From: Planococcus citri
Taxonomy: Eukaryota > Arthropoda > Insecta > Hemiptera > Pseudococcidae
Assembly: GCF_950023065.1 (NCBI RefSeq)
Contig: NC_088680.1
Coordinates: forward strand, 66,191,350 to 66,255,349
Length of the DNA: 64,000 bases
Direction of reading: 5' to 3'
Shown: positions 1 through 11,819 of the stretch, piece by piece
Numbering within the stretch: the stretch's first letter is position 1
Layout of the letters: each line of letters opens with the position of its first letter
Program-made: the position numbers and the translations under genes
Notes under the pieces: generated by a model
What the model was told of the DNA's origin: nothing
Databases searched by the model: none
What the model saw: only the letters and a program-made list of their open reading frames with translations

Positions 1-341
1 TCTCTTTCCAAACTTCTCAATTCGTTACTAGAATCGGTACGATTGAAGAAATTCGAATCGTCTATTTCTCGTAACACTTCGCGAAGTTCCAGAGTAGCGG
101 TGCTTCGAAATTTCTGATTATAATCCAAGTTTTGACTTCTTTTCAGGTTCAATCCACTCTTACATCTGTCCGCGATGATATGGCAGTACGCATCGGCCAA
201 CAGCTCGGATTCGATTCTACGGGCGGATTTACTACGGAAGTAATCTGTCGACGGTATTCGACTACGCGATTCCAGAATTTTATCTTGTACGGTTTTATTC
301 AACTTGGGTGTATTTAAATACGGCGATAACACAGTCGACAT
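1..341 (-). CDS. Prm: Candidate miniparamyosin-specific first exon (partial)
   Basis: Read on the minus strand from an ATG at 341-339, the frame stays open to the window edge: 113 codons plus 2 nt. It begins MSTVLSPYLNTPKLNKTVQD and reaches SSNELRSLER at the edge, a charged sequence unlike the AT-rich DNA around it. It lies in the long intron downstream of paramyosin exon 12, on the same strand. In Drosophila the miniparamyosin isoform uses its own promoter and first exon inside a paramyosin intron, adds a unique head of roughly 114 residues (from memory), and shares the C-terminal rod. Exon 12 ends two bases into a codon, and this frame is also two bases into a codon at position 1, so the phases are compatible. 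The splice donor is outside the window. It could instead be the start of an unrelated gene, since I did not recognise the head sequence itself. Confidence 0.6.
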   Translation of the reverse strand, partial: MSTVLSPYLNTPKLNKTVQDKILESRSRIPSTDYFRSKSARRIESELLADAYCHIIADRCKSGLNLKRSQNLDYNQKFRSTATLELREVLREIDDSNFFNRTDSSNELRSLER

Positions 342-568
342 TGTTATTGTAGGTAGCTGTATCCGGACAGACGAAGGAAGCAAACCGAACCGAAAAGTAG
401 AAAAAACGCGAAACTATTCACGAATCTCGAACACGTCAAACACGCCCAAGTGAAAATTCCAAACTGCCCTGGTTTTTCTATATCAATACTCGCTCAATGC
501 TTCTTCCGCAATTCGAACGTAAACCGATCAAGGTGTGCAGTCACAATACTACGCAAGGTTTTAATGAA

Positions 569-578
569 CTATTTTTAA
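569..578. promoter_or_regulatory. MEF2-type site upstream of the nested first exon
   Basis: CTATTTTTAA fits the MEF2 consensus YTAWWWWTAR and lies about 230 bp upstream of the candidate miniparamyosin ATG. MEF2 control of paramyosin and miniparamyosin is known in Drosophila. A match this short in AT-rich DNA can also occur by chance. Confidence 0.3.
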
Positions 579-2552
579 ATGCCTATTATTGCTCGTAAGT
601 TGGCCGTTGCGTCTTTTTTTAATACTCGAAACGTTTAGTCGCCAATGTAAGCTTAAAGTCGAATTAATGAGAACGCCGCATTCATAATGTTGAGTTAATT
701 AAAGCTAAACGTTGTACGTGTGTCTGTACCCCTACCCGTCCGAATTTCAGACGTCGTTTGATCTTTTGCGAATGTTATATCTGGAAATGCTCGAGAATTG
801 CGAAAATTTGCTGATTTTTAATTTAAAACATTTTTTTGAGGGGGATGGTCTTCGGTTTTCTGTTTTCTTCAGCGGAGTGTAGAAACTTGATTGATTGGGT
901 GAATTATATTTTTCGTTTAATTTTCTTACTCAATTAAAGATTCACGTAAGATGAAATTAGTGTTGAAATCGGTATCGAAAAAAGAGACAGATTAACGTTA
1001 TCTTTGGCATATTGTCAAATGTTTGCTGCTTACATTATTTATTGTTTTTAAAAAGTATGATTAGATTTTGTTTAATATGATGTAAGGTATCACAGGGTTG
1101 GTAGAAATTGATTCAAGATGGAATATTTGACAATGGATAGAGGAGATGGTCAAGTTTTTTCGTTGAGAATCACCCAAAATTTGGGCAATTGAGTTTGATC
1201 AAAATTCTGATTATTTCAGAGAGGGGATGAAAAAAAATATCGAAACTCAATGAGAAATGAAATGATAAGCACCGCAGTTGGAAATTTTCAACATTGTTCT
1301 TTGCGATTAGATTACCTACTTGATTATTTGACTTTGAAAATACGGTTTTCTGTTTTTATAGGTTTTATCACAATTCCGGAAGGAAGAGGAAGAGGAAGAG
1401 GAGAGAAACACCACACATAAAAGCTACTTTGAGGTCTCAGACATCCATTTTCTTACATTTTACACAATGTCAGGTACTTTTTTTTTGAAAATTCATTTAC
1501 TTAGGTATTCAGATTTTCTTCGAACCTTTGGGAATATCTCTCCAGAAGTTATTTCGAAAAAATTCCCTAAAATTGAGCGCTTTGGCTTGGTTTGAAGTCG
1601 AATTTGAAAGGTTTGAGTGAGGATGACCTTGACCCAGAAATTATAGAAATCAAGAGTCATGTAAAATATTCAGAAAATCAGCATTCTAGAGCAATTTGGA
1701 GGGGAAAAATGAGGTATTTTTGTATTTTTAAGACGTTATGAAAAACCTTGTTACTCCTTTACCCCTTCAAATTGACTCGGGAGGCTGAAATTTGGCATGT
1801 TTATTCACAGATTGTTCTGGATAGGTCTTTTGGTGATTCGATTTTTTCAACCCCTCCCTACCCCCTTTCCAGCTGCAATTTTTTTTTGTTGTAAAAAAAT
1901 TTCAATTGTGAGTCATCACTGCATGGAGCCCTTTTTATGCTCTTCATTGAGCGTATGCATTCAGAAAATGTCCGATATGCGTTTTTAACCCATTCCTTGC
2001 CTTTTTTCGGTTACAGAAAAATATATTTTCGCGCTGTTAAAGGCTTTTAATTTTTTTCTTGTCGTCAGGGAGCCTCTTCTGAATGACCTAAAGAGTTGAA
2101 ATTTGCCACATACGTCCTACTCAAGGTCAAATGTCTCATTAAGCGATATCGGGCAGCTGTCTAGAGCAGCAAAATCGAATGGCAGCAGAATTTTGACTTT
2201 GAGAAAAAATTAGAGAAATAGTATCATTTTGAAAATTTCTTTGGATTAAAAAAAACGAAAGGAAAGACAACAGGGTGTTCAAAATTTTTGCTTTTAGAGT
2301 GAAGAAAATTCGTGGTTTTCTATCATGTTATTTTGCATTATATTTTGAAATGAAAAAAATTATATGTAATACATATTTAAAATTACTTGGATTTTAATTT
2401 TTTTTTTTTTTTGCATGCAAGTATCATCTCTTTTGCCGTTATTGTGGCTTTTATCATTAAGAGAGCCCCTAAAGGTGCACCATGAAACCAAATTTCAAGT
2501 GTTGAATTTTATTTTTGGGTTTTTAGCGATTTTTGAAAATTAAAAATGATCA

Positions 2553-3590
2553 AGGGAACCTCTTGAGGTGTCACTCTCCGATTTGAACGGAACCGCGATT
2601 TTTGGAAAGAGCATAGTCTAAAACCCCCAAAACCAAATTTTCAGCTGCCCAAGTTCATTTTTCGATTTTTGGCGAATTTTTGAAAATTCAAAATTGACTG
2701 TTTTTGGCGATTAATGCTTTTTTTAAAAAAGGACGTACTTGATCAATAAAAATGGTCAAAATAAGTCCCAAAACTAATATTAATTATCCAAATCCAAATT
2801 TCACCATTTCCAGCCATTCTGGAGCCTCCAGCGCGATTTTTCAATTTCTCCAGAATTTTGAATTTGCTCCAGAAGGCGTGAATATGAAGTTGGGCAGCTA
2901 AAAATCGAGTTGTGTATTACACTCGACCTGTTTAACAAATTTATCTACATTTGAGCCGATTTTGAGAGTGACACCTCAAGAGTGGTTTTTTGAGGTGTCA
3001 CTCTCGCTCCAAAGCGGCTGGAAATGGTAGAATTTGCGCTCCGCGGGTTAGTTCTTAAAGAAATAGAGCGATTCGCGCAAATTTCAAAAATTTCCTCACA
3101 AACGGTAATCTTTTGATTTTTTGGATTTTTCAATTTTGAAAAAAGCTGGTCAAAAAACCACTCTTGAGGTGTCACTCCCAAAATCGGCTCAAATGTAGAT
3201 AAACTCGTTAAACAGTTCGAGTATAATACACAATTCGATTTTTAGCTGCCCAACTTCATATTCACGCCTTCTGGAGCAAATTCAAAATTCTGGAGAAATT
3301 GAAAAATCGCGCTGGAGGCTCCAGAATGACTGGAAATGGTGAAATTTTGATTTGGGTAATTAATAATAGTTTTGGGACTTATTTTGACCATTTTTATTGA
3401 TCAAGTACGTACTTTTTAAAAAAAAGCATAAATCGCCAAAAATAGTCATTTTTGAATTTTCAAAAATTCGCCAAAAATCGAAAAATGAACTTGGGCTGCT
3501 GAAAATTTGGTTTTGGGGGTTTTAGACTATTCTCTTTCCAAAAATCGCGTTCTCGTTCAAATCGGAGTGTGACACCTCAAAAGGTTCCCT
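2553..3590. mobile_element. Fold-back element A, copy 1
   Basis: The outer sequence AGGGAACCTCTTGAGGTGTC at 2,553 is mirrored, with mismatches, by GACACCTCAAAAGGTTCCCT ending at 3,590. The similarity continues inward for about 450 bp per arm, including AAAACCCCCAAAACCAAATT on the left and its complement near 3,505-3,530. The motif CTGGAGCCTCCAG lies in both arms. There is no transposase frame. It is a large non-autonomous fold-back element in a paramyosin intron. A second copy starts at 63,299. Confidence 0.8.
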
Positions 3591-4339
3591 TTTGTATGTA
3601 TTTTCTGTGAAAGGGGTCAAAATTCTATGAAATTGAATCTTAGGTATCTGTTTCTTTTTTTTGATTTCTCGAATAGATTGGTGATAGTTTTGACGTTTTT
3701 TTGGAGCCTCTAGCAGATTTTTAGATTGTCCAGTTTTTAATAAATTTTCATAGGGAAAAACCGGAATAAAAATCAGCATCTTTTCTACACCGGAAAATAT
3801 AAAAATCTTCTGGAGGCTCAAATCGAAATCAAAACGACCACTAATCGATTTGGAAAGTCACAAATAAGGTATGAACCTATATTCAGCTTTTTATCTCAAT
3901 TTTCCTCATCAAATTTCGATTTTTCCATAAAAATTTGGACAATTTTGAATTGATCAAATTTAAAATTTAAAAATATTGTAGTGTGCTCTTTCGATAAAAA
4001 AAATAATCCAAAAATTTTCTGCTGTTGGGATACTTTTTTAGGGGGGGGGGGCAAAAAATACGTTAACTTTTCGTTGTACTCATTTGAAAACGACTAAGAC
4101 GGTTTTTTATGTTTCAGGTGCCAATCTGCTCATCTTATTGCATTCGTTTTACTCTCAGAAGATGACTAGCTCGTTTGTTCGTCATTGGAAATCTTTTGGA
4201 ATTGGAAAAGTAACAAGAATAGAGCTGCAGTGTACAACTGACTGGGCAATGGAAAACTGACAGGACGAAGGCAGGATAATTGCGTCGAGAAATCTTATTT
4301 TTTTGGTAGGTATTAAGGGATGTTTAATTTCCAACTTAC

Positions 4340-4452
4340 CGAATAGATTCGATTTCCTCATCCTTTTCGGCCAAACGTTTCTCAGCTTCATGACGGAACT
4401 GTGCAAGCTCAGCAGATAATCTTTGAGACCTCAATTCCTCTGCTTTGCGGCC
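4340..4452 (-). CDS. Prm: Paramyosin exon 12 (last in window)
   Basis: 113 nt, GRKAEELRSQRLSAELAQFR through EKDEEIESI plus two bases (CG). Donor GTAAGT. The codon count to here (about 512) equals the point where, by family knowledge, the rod shared with miniparamyosin begins (KQTSIEIEQL in other insects). No such exon follows in the window. Confidence 0.95.
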
Positions 4453-7400
4453 CTGATTGCAAAAGTATCAATGAATATTTTCTATTTCTCGTCTGATATG
4501 TATTTTGAGTGTAAGTGAATAGAGATAGGTGTACTTACAGCTTCGGCTTCTTTGTAAGCGGCGCTCAATTCTTCTCTTTCGTTTTCTAATCTACGTAATT
4601 CGATTTCGAGCTCGTGCAATCTTCTGTTTTGTTCAGTGATAGTGTTTCTGGCATCGTGAAGATCATCTGAAAAATGTTATTTGTTATTTGAAATAATGAT
4701 TGCAATATTTTCTAGTCATGTGGATGGACACGTCAAGTGGACCGTTCCTATCTTTTCTAAAGCGAACGATTTCTACTGAAAATCTGCTATCGGGTATTTC
4801 TAGCAGTCATTTTGCAGTCCACAGATGAAAATCGAATATACGTACCAGCCAATTTCTTATTTTCGCGAGTAAGAGCATCTTTCTGTTCCCTGGTTTTGTC
4901 CAATTCGTGGGTCAAACGTTGTAATTCGGCTTGTTTGTTACGTAAGTCGCGTTGAGCTTGCTCGAATAACGATGTGGTTTCGTCAAGACGAGTTTTCAAA
5001 TCGATATTGATGCGTTCGAGTTGTTCGACACGTTTTTGCAATTCCCGGGCTGTTCCATTAGCCTACGATGGAAAAAAAATCATGAATTTTTGATCTCCTG
5101 ATTTGCGAGATGAATAAGTATATTTTTTTAGCTGAGCTCACCTTCTCCAAGTCGATGATCAAAACTTCGACTTCACTTTGTAGGCGAGATTTCTGTTTCT
5201 CCAAGTTGTTGATTTTCACAATGAGAGTTTCAATGTGTTCTTCTTGTTCTTGCAGACGAGCAGAATATTTGCGTCTGATCAAAGAAATGAGAAAATTATT
5301 TATCAAGATTGAGGAGGAAAAAAAAACAAGAGCAAGAAAAGAAAAAGGTTCGTACCGAAGTTCTTCAACTTCTTCAGCACGTGCAGCTGCTTCGGTATCG
5401 TATTTGGATTTCCATGTCTGAGCATCTCCATTAGCTTTGACTAATTGTCTTTCAAGATCCAATCGAGCTTCGGATTCTTCTTCTAATTGCACGCGAACCG
5501 ATTCTAATTCGGTTTCAACTTGATGAAGACTAGCTTCCAATAAGGAACGTCGCTATATCGAGGTGAAAATGGTATTTTTAAATAAGTTTGGGTATTTTTA
5601 GTGGTTGCTTCAGGTGTAGGTAAAGCTTACTCGTTCGTCGTCTTCCAATCGTCTTCTAGCGTCTTCGAGTTGACCGGCGATTTGACTCTTCAAATAGCTC
5701 ACGTTTTCGATTTGGATTTTGATATCTTGTACTTCTTTGACGAGTTCGATGTTTTCCTAAACGAAAGTCGTGGGTATTAATTATTTTAAAGAGGAAGTTG
5801 TGGATCATTTTCAGGCCTATGCGTGTGATTTGATTAGTTAGGCTTCACCGAATGAAAATGTGAAATAATTTCAGTGATTTTGGATTACTCAAATAGGATG
5901 CTTTCATTGTATCGATCTGCAGGGTTGATGGAAAACTACAAAATATGTTTTCGAGTGGGGGGGGGGGGTCGAAAACATTATTTTTGAGAAAAAATTGAAC
6001 ACTCGTGAAATTATTTCACTCCTTTCATTCGGTTAAAAATTGAGAAGTCTATGAACTTTTTAAAACTCCGAACGTACTTGCGAAAGTCGAGTTTTGTGCG
6101 ATGTGATATCGATTACTGTTCGGTTCAATTCTTCAATTCTGACATTTAATTCGTGAATCGTGATTTCTAATTTTTCAATTGTTCTCGCAGATACTAACTG
6201 AAATCAAAATGAAGAATTATATTATTGACTGGATGTGTCACTTCGAATGAACACGAAGATGGATTGAAATTGCTTGGTAAGCCCTGCTACCTACTTTATC
6301 TTTGTTGATGAGTTCAATCTGCGATAAGAGCTCGTAGACTTCTTGTTGGAATTTAGCTCTTTCTTTTTCAGCCCTGTAAATATATTCATAATGCTAATAC
6401 TTCAGTATAAAATTGATGATGAATTGTATCGAATAATCAATTGTGCTTTAGACCCATGTATTTGTAAAAAAAATATGAGATAGGTAGATTATTAGGTAGG
6501 TACTTGTGTTTGATGGAAACCAAACGATCCTGTGATTGTTTTTATCCTACCATAAATATAATTGTGCTGTACCTACCTAGCTTTGGCTTTGGCAACTTGG
6601 TCGAGCTGTTCTTGGAAATCATTGACTACTTCTTGATGTTTTTTTCGCAATAAAGCTGCAGTTTCTTCCGATTCCAAGTGTACGTCTTCGAGAAGTTTTC
6701 TCAATTTCGATAATTCGTGATCTCTTTTTTTGTTTATTTCATACTGTCGATTTAATTACATACAAAATGTATTAGAAAAATGATGAGCTAATTCGATTTT
6801 TTTCCAACGTGTAAGCGAAATAAATACCTATTCACCTGACTTTCGGCTCCACCTTCTGCTTCTTCTAAACGTTCTTGTAATGTGATTAACTGAACGCTGT
6901 AGTCGGCTTTTTCACGTTCTATCTGTAACATAAATAGGTCTACGATTAAAGCATTTAAAAAAAATGTTTTTTGAAGTTTTTTTTAAAAAGAGTCAATTGT
7001 GACCTTATTGTTCAATGAGTACCTAGTTTAGGCTCCAATTTATCATTTATGTGCATCTTTACCTACCTACCTAATTTATGAATCGGTCTGATTGTTTTTT
7101 TTTATGGTACCTATTTGTTGTTAATATTTAATTTGTATTGTTTTTATAGAAATGAAAACTTTGAAGAAAAGAAGAACTGCAGCTTGCGACCAGTTTTGTG
7201 ATACACCCACACTTCCTCAATACTGGAATTTTTATTTCAAAGAGTCGAAAATATGGTCCAGAACACTCGTTCGTGAAGGTATAATTGAAAAAAAATCATT
7301 CGTACTACTGGTAGTCATTTTCAAAATTTAATTTCCTAGTTCAAAAGTGTATAGAATAACGTACGGAACGTATAGAAAGAAAATTTACCTACCCAAGACT

Positions 7401-10400
7401 AGTTCACTGTAATAATATCATAAAAAATTTTGGCAACCGATATTGAGGCCAGTTTCATGTGGTTGGATGCAAGCGAGGGGAACCCCTTGTTGGGGCATTC
7501 TGTACATTTACACTACTAGAGCTATTTTTAAATGACGTCGGATAGCGACGGTGAGTAGTGGGAAAAGAGGAGAGAGACGAGAAGAAACATCTCTTTTTAG
7601 TATTCTATGTCACTTTTTCAAAGCCGCATCGACTCAATTGAGATTTCGTTTGTTGTAGTTGTTGTAGTCATCGATTAGTCCCCTATTAAAAATAATTCTC
7701 GTAACGAATTCCAAATAATTACAAGATTTTTTTCATAATGCCAAAAAAACTACATCGAGTTGGAATAATATTTTATCAAATTACCAGCAGATGAAATTCC
7801 AATTTTTTAAAATCTCAAGTACCTACCTATTTTTTCGTTTCATTTTCTGTCTGATTGGGTCGAAAATGGTGTGAATTTTTTAAACCTTGGGCTGATCAGA
7901 TCAATCTGTCTATGCAATAATTAATGAATTCGTACTTTGCAAAAATATGAATTTTTATCTTACCTAATCGTAGTTTTTGCAAAAAAGTTTTTTTTTCAGA
8001 ATTATTAATAATTTTAATTGCCCTTTAAACTTTCTTCAAATATCACAATTTTCTTTCAAATCCTCAACAAATTGAGCTGTTGAGAGAAATTTCGAAGATC
8101 TTATTGCACAGCATTATTGTCATTTCAAGTGTTTCTCCCTCCTTTCAACTACCCTCCCAAATGTAATCAGGAAAATTACTTCAGATTCGTAATTTACGAG
8201 GTTAAAAATATATTACGTATTTGAAAATTCTATCAAATTTTTCTAAAATGAATTTCAATGTGTTTCGCGCGTTTGGAGGGGGAAAGGTGGGAGCGGGGAG
8301 GTTCATAGGCTACATCCCCTTCCCATTTTGGTCAAATTTTGAAGAAAAAAATTGAAAATCATGTGACATATGGTTTGTTATGTTTTCGATAACGCTGATT
8401 TCGAATATCAGATTATTTTTTTGATACGAGCCCCCGAGATACCGCAATAAGCCCCTAAATTTTGAAAAAGTTGAAAAATTCGTGTGACCTGTCGTTTGTT
8501 GGGTTTTCATGGGTGCTGAATTCGAATTTCAACTTGCTTTTTTGGTACGAGCCCCTCTAATCACATAACCCACAGTAAGCCCCTAATTTTCAAAAAAAAA
8601 TCAAAAATTCGTGTGACCTATCGTTTGTTGGGTTTTCATGAATGCTGAATTCGAATTTCAACTTACTTTTTTGGTACGAGCCCCGCAAACTCCATCACCC
8701 ACAATGAGCCCCCGAATTTCGAAAAAATTAAGAAATTCGTGTGACCTATCGTTTGTTGGGGTTTCATGAGTGCTGAATTCGAATTTCAACTTACTTTTTT
8801 GGTACGAGCCCCTCAAACTCCATCACCCCCAATGAGCCCCCGAATTTCGAAAAAATTAAGAAATTCGTGTGACCTGTCGTTTGTTGGGTTTTCATGAGTG
8901 CTGAATTCGAATTTCAACTTACTTTTTTGGTACGAGTCCCTCAAACTCCATAACCCACAATAAGCCCCCGAATTTCAAAAAAATTGAGAAATTCGTGTGA
9001 CCTGTCGTTTGTTGGGTTTCCATGGGTGCTGATTTCGAATTTCAAATTACTTTTTTGGTGGTTTTCATGGGTGCTGATTTCGAATTTCAAATTACTTTTT
9101 TCGTACGAGCCCCTCAAACCCCATTACCCACAATAAGGCCCCAATTTTCAAAAAATTCAAAAATTCGTGTGACCTGGCGTTTGTTGGATTTTTATGGACG
9201 TTGATGTGACCTGTCGTTTGTTGGATTTTCAAGGTCACTGATTTCAAATTTTGAATTACTTTTTTGATCCAAGCCTTTTGGATCTCTGATCTTGCTGTGA
9301 GCTCCTAAATTTGATGAAATTTAAAAAATAAAAAGAACATTAAAATTCTAATTAGCAGGCCTTTTTTTGTTACTTCTATTTTCAGAGAACACGTTCACAT
9401 TTCCCCTAATTTTTTCATTTTTTTTTCGGTTTTTATGGCAATTTTTTGATATTTTTAAAACTTAATTTGGGAACACTGCGAGCTCCCTCGCTCCCTCACT
9501 CCCCCAGAAAAATCCCTGCCTAAATGAATAGTCCATTCGCGAGTAATTAAAAATTTTATTCCGGTCATAATTTTACATTCTCGTTACGAATTGACACGTG
9601 GCCATCAAATTCGTGCCAAAATTTCACGTTTCATGTTACGAGTCGAGTATTTTTTTCTCGTCGAATTTCCGTTTTTAAACGTTCGTATACTTATGTACTA
9701 TGGACTTAGCCGCACCTAATAATCGACTAGAGCCTTGTACAACAAATAAAATATTTCGTCTGGATTTTATTCGTCGATATAGTTCATAAATTTACGCCTG
9801 AGATTTGTTCAAGTACTTTTGTACTTTTAACCTAGATAATGAATAAGAATAAGTGCTCGTGCCCATGATGAGGGTCCAATGCAAACTTACAGCTTTTTTT
9901 TTTCGGTACCTAAAGCACTTTGTACATATTCACGTATTACAATGCGTGTACAAAACTACAAGGCTAAAGAAAACATTATACATTTTGTATATTTTGTATA
10001 CGAGTGAGGATAAAAATAGAACCAGCGTGGAACGACGATCGCTATAGGAATTCTGTGTGACTATAAAAATGGACGAAGTGGATGGGTAGAGGGTGGAAGA
10101 GCTGGATTTTCGTAATAATATGTGAGACTGTGCGAGAAACGATTGAAATACTTCGGATAGAGAACGTTGTCGTTGTGTGCCAATTTGTCTCTCCTCCCTC
10201 CCCCACCCCTCGGTTATGATTAGGTAGATGGAAATAATTTCACGCTTCGAACATGTAAGAAATACCTACCGTACTTATATAGTTTCATATAACTAAACCG
10301 TACGATGATTAATACTTTTCACTAATTAAATTCCGAATTTATTTTTTTCCAGATTGGGCTCCTGGCGCAGAAACCGCTCCATTGTTTCGGCGCCTTATGT

Positions 10401-11819
10401 GGCTGTTTTCGAAGACGATTCGATAGTCAACTATCCTTCAACTATTTTTCACTCTTCAGTACTAGATTTTTCATCGTCAAAAAATGTTCTAGGTACTTAT
10501 TGCCTATATATCTATGTACTAGCAAACTTGGAGTTTTTTTGGGGGGATTTTTTAAAATGGATTTTACGAATTTACGTCCACAGAAACATACACCAGTCGT
10601 GATGATTCATCAAACGAATACCGAAAATGACATTCCAAGTGTCCGGCTTGCCACACTGCCCGTTCGAGATTTCGAGATGGACTAAAATAGCTTTCGTGAA
10701 TAAAAGGCGACCGAGCCGCGTGAAAAAGAGACCGTTTCGCGACTAGATGATCGATTCAACGTTATATCGGTTGATGTGAGTATTGAAATAAGTTCAGATG
10801 GGAAATTATTAGCATAGGTAATGGATAAAACGGGTGATGGGTCGAAAGGTGCATTATTATGTGTAAACAGGTTGCTCTAGGTACTTACCCTTTGACGGAG
10901 TTCGCGTTCTGATTCCAAATCTTCTTGGAGGAGTCGGATTTTGTCCTATAAACACAAATTAAAAAAAAGAAATCATGCATTGTTACTTAGGTAAATGAAA
11001 AAGGTAGTGAGTTGGATCTACTTCTACGTGTATGTAAATTTGCTCAAAAATTATTGTTATTTTGTGGGTTATTAGGTGATTTTTGGAATGAAGTCGAACT
11101 ATCGAGGTTCTATTAATGGATTTTTTGTGGTCGTAGGTTTAGAAAACAGTGTATTTGGAGTGTTTAAGGTGTTACAATGATCCTACCTGCTCTTCTCGAG
11201 CTCATATTTTGATTTTTTTGTACGAAATTATGAAGGGAAAAATGATTCGATTTCGGATCCTTCAGATTTTTACAAATTTGAGTTGAACGTGAAATTGCTT
11301 CGTGATATTCATTTTTTAAATCGTTGATCAAGCTCGATACTTCCCAAAGAAGTCAACTAATCTCTTGGAACATGATTCTGGTCGTTTTCTCTCCCTCCCC
11401 CCCTATCCCTCCATTACTGGAAATATTCTTATTTTATTTTTGAACTTTGAATTAAATCACGATGAGCAGTAAATTCAATTTACCACTCGATATTATTCAT
11501 GATCGCTAATTTTTGTCAATCAGCCTACATTCAAGGTCACCATTCGAATATTAAAATATTTGCTCCCAACCTCAAAACCGCGAAGCTGGACTTGGAAGAG
11601 CAGAATACAATTCGTGTAAAAAAATGACATCGAAACGAGTCTAGAATTTAGAAATTATCTAAAGCAGAAAATTGACGAAGCGAACGCGTCATTATAAGTA
11701 CTTACTTCTAATCTGGACAGAGCTCCTAAATCGGAAGCGTATTCGATGTTGATATCGGCATTTCCACCACCACCCGTCGACCGATAGCTGTACGATTTGG
11801 TCGTCTTAGAAAGAGACAT
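4340..11819 (-). CDS. Prm: Paramyosin, N-terminal 12 exons
   Basis: Paramyosin is the coiled-coil core protein of invertebrate muscle thick filaments. Twelve minus-strand exons join in frame with canonical GT-AG introns and encode about 512 residues. Order: 11706-11819, 10889-10945, 6836-6922, 6577-6743, 6295-6373, 6078-6197, 5631-5756, 5356-5552, 5142-5274, 4846-5062, 4539-4666, 4340-4452. The short head MSLSKTTKSYSYRSTGGGGN is followed by the rod: SRLEDKIRLLQ, LEEESEARLDLERQLVKAN, QEEHIETLIVKINNLEKQKS, HELEIELRRLENEREEL. These stretches closely match insect paramyosins. Heptad hydrophobic spacing runs throughout. The full protein is usually about 880 residues, so the C-terminal 360 or so lie left of position 1. 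No lesions were seen. The start is the first ATG of exon 1, and the Ser/Tyr/Gly-rich head after it is typical of the family. Confidence 0.95.
4539..4666 (-). CDS. Prm: Paramyosin exon 11
   Basis: 128 nt, DLHDARNTITEQNRRLHELE through AAYKEAEA. Donor GTAAGT. Confidence 0.95.
4846..5062 (-). CDS. Prm: Paramyosin exon 10
   Basis: 217 nt, ANGTARELQKRVEQLERINI through DALTRENKKLA plus one base. Donor GTACGT. Confidence 0.95.
5142..5274 (-). CDS. Prm: Paramyosin exon 9
   Basis: 133 nt, RKYSARLQEQEEHIETLIVK through SEVEVLIIDLEK. Donor GTGAGC. Confidence 0.95.
5356..5552 (-). CDS. Prm: Paramyosin exon 8
   Basis: 197 nt, RRSLLEASLHQVETELESVR through RAEEVEEL plus two bases of an Arg codon. Donor GTACGA. 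Confidence 0.95.
5631..5756 (-). CDS. Prm: Paramyosin exon 7
   Basis: 42 codons, ENIELVKEVQDIKIQIENVS through RRRLEDDER. Donor GTAAGC. Confidence 0.95.
6078..6197 (-). CDS. Prm: Paramyosin exon 6
   Basis: 40 codons, LVSARTIEKLEITIHELNVR through SHKTRLSQ. Donor GTACGT. Confidence 0.95.
6295..6373 (-). CDS. Prm: Paramyosin exon 5
   Basis: 79 nt completing an Arg codon, then AEKERAKFQQEVYELLSQIE to NKDK. Donor GTAGGT. Confidence 0.95.
6577..6743 (-). CDS. Prm: Paramyosin exon 4
   Basis: 167 nt encoding YEINKKRDHELSKL through DQVAKAKA plus two bases, with donor GTAGGT. Contains LRKLLEDVHLESEET, strongly conserved in insect paramyosin. Confidence 0.95.
6836..6922 (-). CDS. Prm: Paramyosin exon 3
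   Basis: 29 codons, IEREKADYSVQLITL through GGAESQ, with donor GTGAAT. Phase 0 at both ends. Preceded by the largest intron in the visible gene part (3.97 kb). Confidence 0.95.
6923..10888 (-). other. Paramyosin intron 2
   Basis: 3.97-kb intron. It holds the 129-bp tandem array at 8,330-9,290. The rest is AT-rich with no coding exon that fits the paramyosin frame. The plus-strand frame at 10,354-10,685 has no family features. Confidence 0.7.
8330..9290. repeat. Tandem array, unit about 129 bp
   Basis: Units beginning GTTTTCATGGGTGCTGAATT recur near 8,502, 8,632, 8,760, 8,888 and 9,017, with degenerate units at both ends. Each unit also carries TTTTTTGGTACGAGCCCC and GTGTGACCTGTCGTTTGTTG. 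One unit near 9,060 is a partial duplication. The array lies in paramyosin intron 2. Confidence 0.9.
10889..10945 (-). CDS. Prm: Paramyosin exon 2
   Basis: 19 codons, DKIRLLQEDLESERELRQR, between acceptor TATAG and donor GTAAGT. Phase 0 at both ends. Confidence 0.95.
11706..11819 (-). CDS. Prm: Paramyosin exon 1 (start codon)
   Basis: 38 codons from the ATG at 11819-11817 to SRLE, followed by donor GTAAGT. Ends in phase 0. Confidence 0.92.

Larger units (their letters stand above)
342..4339 (-). other. Long paramyosin intron (right part)
   Basis: AT-rich non-coding DNA between paramyosin exon 12 and the nested first exon. The first few hundred bases right of 341 would hold the putative internal promoter. 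Apart from the fold-back element at 2,553-3,590 I see only homopolymer runs and a short GGAAGA repeat near 1,380-1,400. The ORFs here are short and show no coding character. Confidence 0.6.

Noticed and set aside
10354..10685. Plus-strand frames in the paramyosin intron as a nested gene
   Set aside because: Short, no family resemblance, no splice context, and near-intronic composition.
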